NCBI RefSeq assembly: GCF_001610955.1
Contig: NZ_CP014335.1
Location: 2,985,001-3,049,000, forward strand
DNA length: 64,000 bases
Direction of reading: 5' to 3'
DNA from: Geobacillus thermoleovorans
GTDB taxonomy: Bacteria; Bacillota; Bacilli; Bacillales; Anoxybacillaceae
The position numbers and the translations under genes were made by a program. Below are positions 62,979-64,000 of this stretch, in pieces; position 1 is the stretch's first letter, and each line of letters begins with the position of its first letter. A model generated the notes under the pieces. It worked only from the letters and a program-made list of their open reading frames with translations, had not been told where the DNA came from and made no database searches.

Positions 62979-64000
62979 CGGAGGCCCCCCACCAACGTTT
63001 CTTTCACCTTTTCCACTCTCGCTTCCCACGAATGTTTCGCCATAAACGTCTGCTCAATGCGCAAGCGGCACTCCTCGAGCATGTCCGCCATCTTGGCGAT
63101 CGCTTCTGCCATCGACGACGGGTTGTCGTCGCAAATGACGCCGTACCCATCCGCTTCAATCAACCGCTTTTGCGCTGAGCAAGCGGTGGCGACAATCGGC
63201 AGGCCGCTCGACAGATAGTCAACCAGCTTGACGGGAACGGAAAAATCATTGTACTCGCTCCGCCGCCGCGGGATGAAGGCGAAATCCATCTCCGCATACA
63301 AACGGTCGAGCGCTTCGCCGCTGACGTGCTCGACGCGCACTTGCAAGGCGGCAAGCTCTTCTTTCACCGCAAGCGGCTGCCGCTCGTACTCGTCTTTTCG
63401 GCAGACGACGGTGAGCGAAACAAGCGGCTTGCGGCGGTTTGCCAAGCGAATCGCCTCGAGCAGGAGCAAAAGCCCATAGTCGGCATTGTTGATGCCGCCA
63501 ACATAAATGGCATTCAGCGGCTGTTTCGCCGTCCCGAACCGCTGAAACGGCTTTTGCTTCCCACCCGGCGGCAAATCGACCATCGGGCGGCGGATCGCGA
63601 CATATGTTCCCATTTCGAGGCTCGGCAAAAAGATGACATCGCAGTACCGCTCGTAAAACCGTTCTTCCCAACGGTACATCATTTGCATGGCCGCTTTTTT
63701 CCAACCGCGGAGCGGATACAAATCAGGAAACTTCCAATAGACGTCGCGGTAAAAGACGCCGATCGGAACGTTGCGGGCTTTCAAGTAGCGGAGAACGTCC
63801 CGGTCGACGAACGGACGTTGCGGCCGGTGTCCTGGGTCAGTGAGCCAAAGCGGAATCGTCTGGTTTTCCATATAGCAAAACCAGACATCATCGAGCTTGC
63901 CTTGGCTGCGGAGCTCTTGAAATTGCTTCTCCCGCTCGGCTGACGTGCCGGCGATCAGAAGAACGTCCACTCCCTCTTTCGCTCCCCAGCGCAAAAACGC
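62975..64000 (-). CDS. Glycosyltransferase, 5' end outside the window
   Basis: At least 340 residues; the frame is open to the window edge, so the start is unknown. AIYVGGINNADYGLLLLLEAIRLANRRKP and FSVPVKLVDYLSSGLPIVATACSAQKRLIEADGYGV are donor-domain features of GT-B (family 4-like) enzymes. It begins the run of three transferases. Confidence 0.85.
   Translation of the reverse strand, partial: AFLRWGAKEGVDVLLIAGTSAEREKQFQELRSQGKLDDVWFCYMENQTIPLWLTDPGHRPQRPFVDRDVLRYLKARNVPIGVFYRDVYWKFPDLYPLRGWKKAAMQMMYRWEERFYERYCDVIFLPSLEMGTYVAIRRPMVDLPPGGKQKPFQRFGTAKQPLNAIYVGGINNADYGLLLLLEAIRLANRRKPLVSLTVVCRKDEYERQPLAVKEELAALQVRVEHVSGEALDRLYAEMDFAFIPRRRSEYNDFSVPVKLVDYLSSGLPIVATACSAQKRLIEADGYGVICDDNPSSMAEAIAKMADMLEECRLRIEQTFMAKHSWEARVEKVKETLVGGLR

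Overview
The window reads as chromosome of a thermophilic, motile, spore-forming Bacillaceae, most likely Geobacillus or a close relative. Gene order follows the Bacillus subtilis ftsEX-cccB-yvjA-prfB-secA-hpf-fliTSD-flaG-hag-csrA-fliW-yviE-flgLK-flgN-flgM-yvyF-comF-degV-degU-degS-yvyE-tagU arm. GC is moderately high and the proteins are rich in Arg, Ala and Glu. No rRNA, tRNA, CRISPR array or intact insertion sequence is visible.

Layout: 1-2900 is a small mercury-resistance unit (merR, merA and a MerE-like transporter with a probable 5' frameshift). It has two MerR-type promoters with 20-bp spacers. 3168-9727 carries a LytM-type cell-wall hydrolase, ftsX, ftsE, cytochrome c551, a YitT membrane protein, a RelE-type toxin-antitoxin pair bracketed by identical 28-bp terminator copies, and prfB with its programmed frameshift. 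A 240-bp nested inverted-repeat structure lies between the ftsE promoter and ftsE. 9783-15067 has secA, a coiled-coil protein built of tandem heptads, hpf and a degenerate HD-GYP protein.

15070-18064 is the fliT-fliS-fliD-flaG unit. 18150-20255 is an accessory patch of unrecognised small genes and one probable pseudogene. 20272-36503 is a flagellin-glycosylation island: pseB, pseC, pseI, pseG and pseF for a pseudaminic-acid-type sugar, a Maf glycosyltransferase, several other glycosyltransferases, an FkbM methyltransferase, an ATP-grasp enzyme, a HAD hydrolase and an extra SDR. No PseH acetyltransferase is visible. Its centre (about 27.4-32.5 kb) is strikingly AT-rich and holds a rearrangement scar.

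36630-47512 is flagellar: hag with a CsrA-type hairpin in its leader, csrA, fliW, yviE, flgL, flgK, flgN, flgM and yvyF, then a second cluster (yaaR, a second flagellin, a second fliS, ylqH, ylqG). Four good and one weak sigma-D-type promoters were found. 47519-53412 carries comFC, comFA, degV, degU and degS. From 53632 the plus strand carries yvyE, a LytR-CpsA-Psr ligase, a multi-SH3 amidase, an SH3 protein and a SpoIID-domain protein. 60380-64000 is a minus-strand run of glycosyltransferases that leaves the window.

The main theme is the cell surface: flagellar assembly and glycosylation, wall hydrolases and wall polysaccharide, next to the DegS-DegU and ComF regulatory and competence genes.
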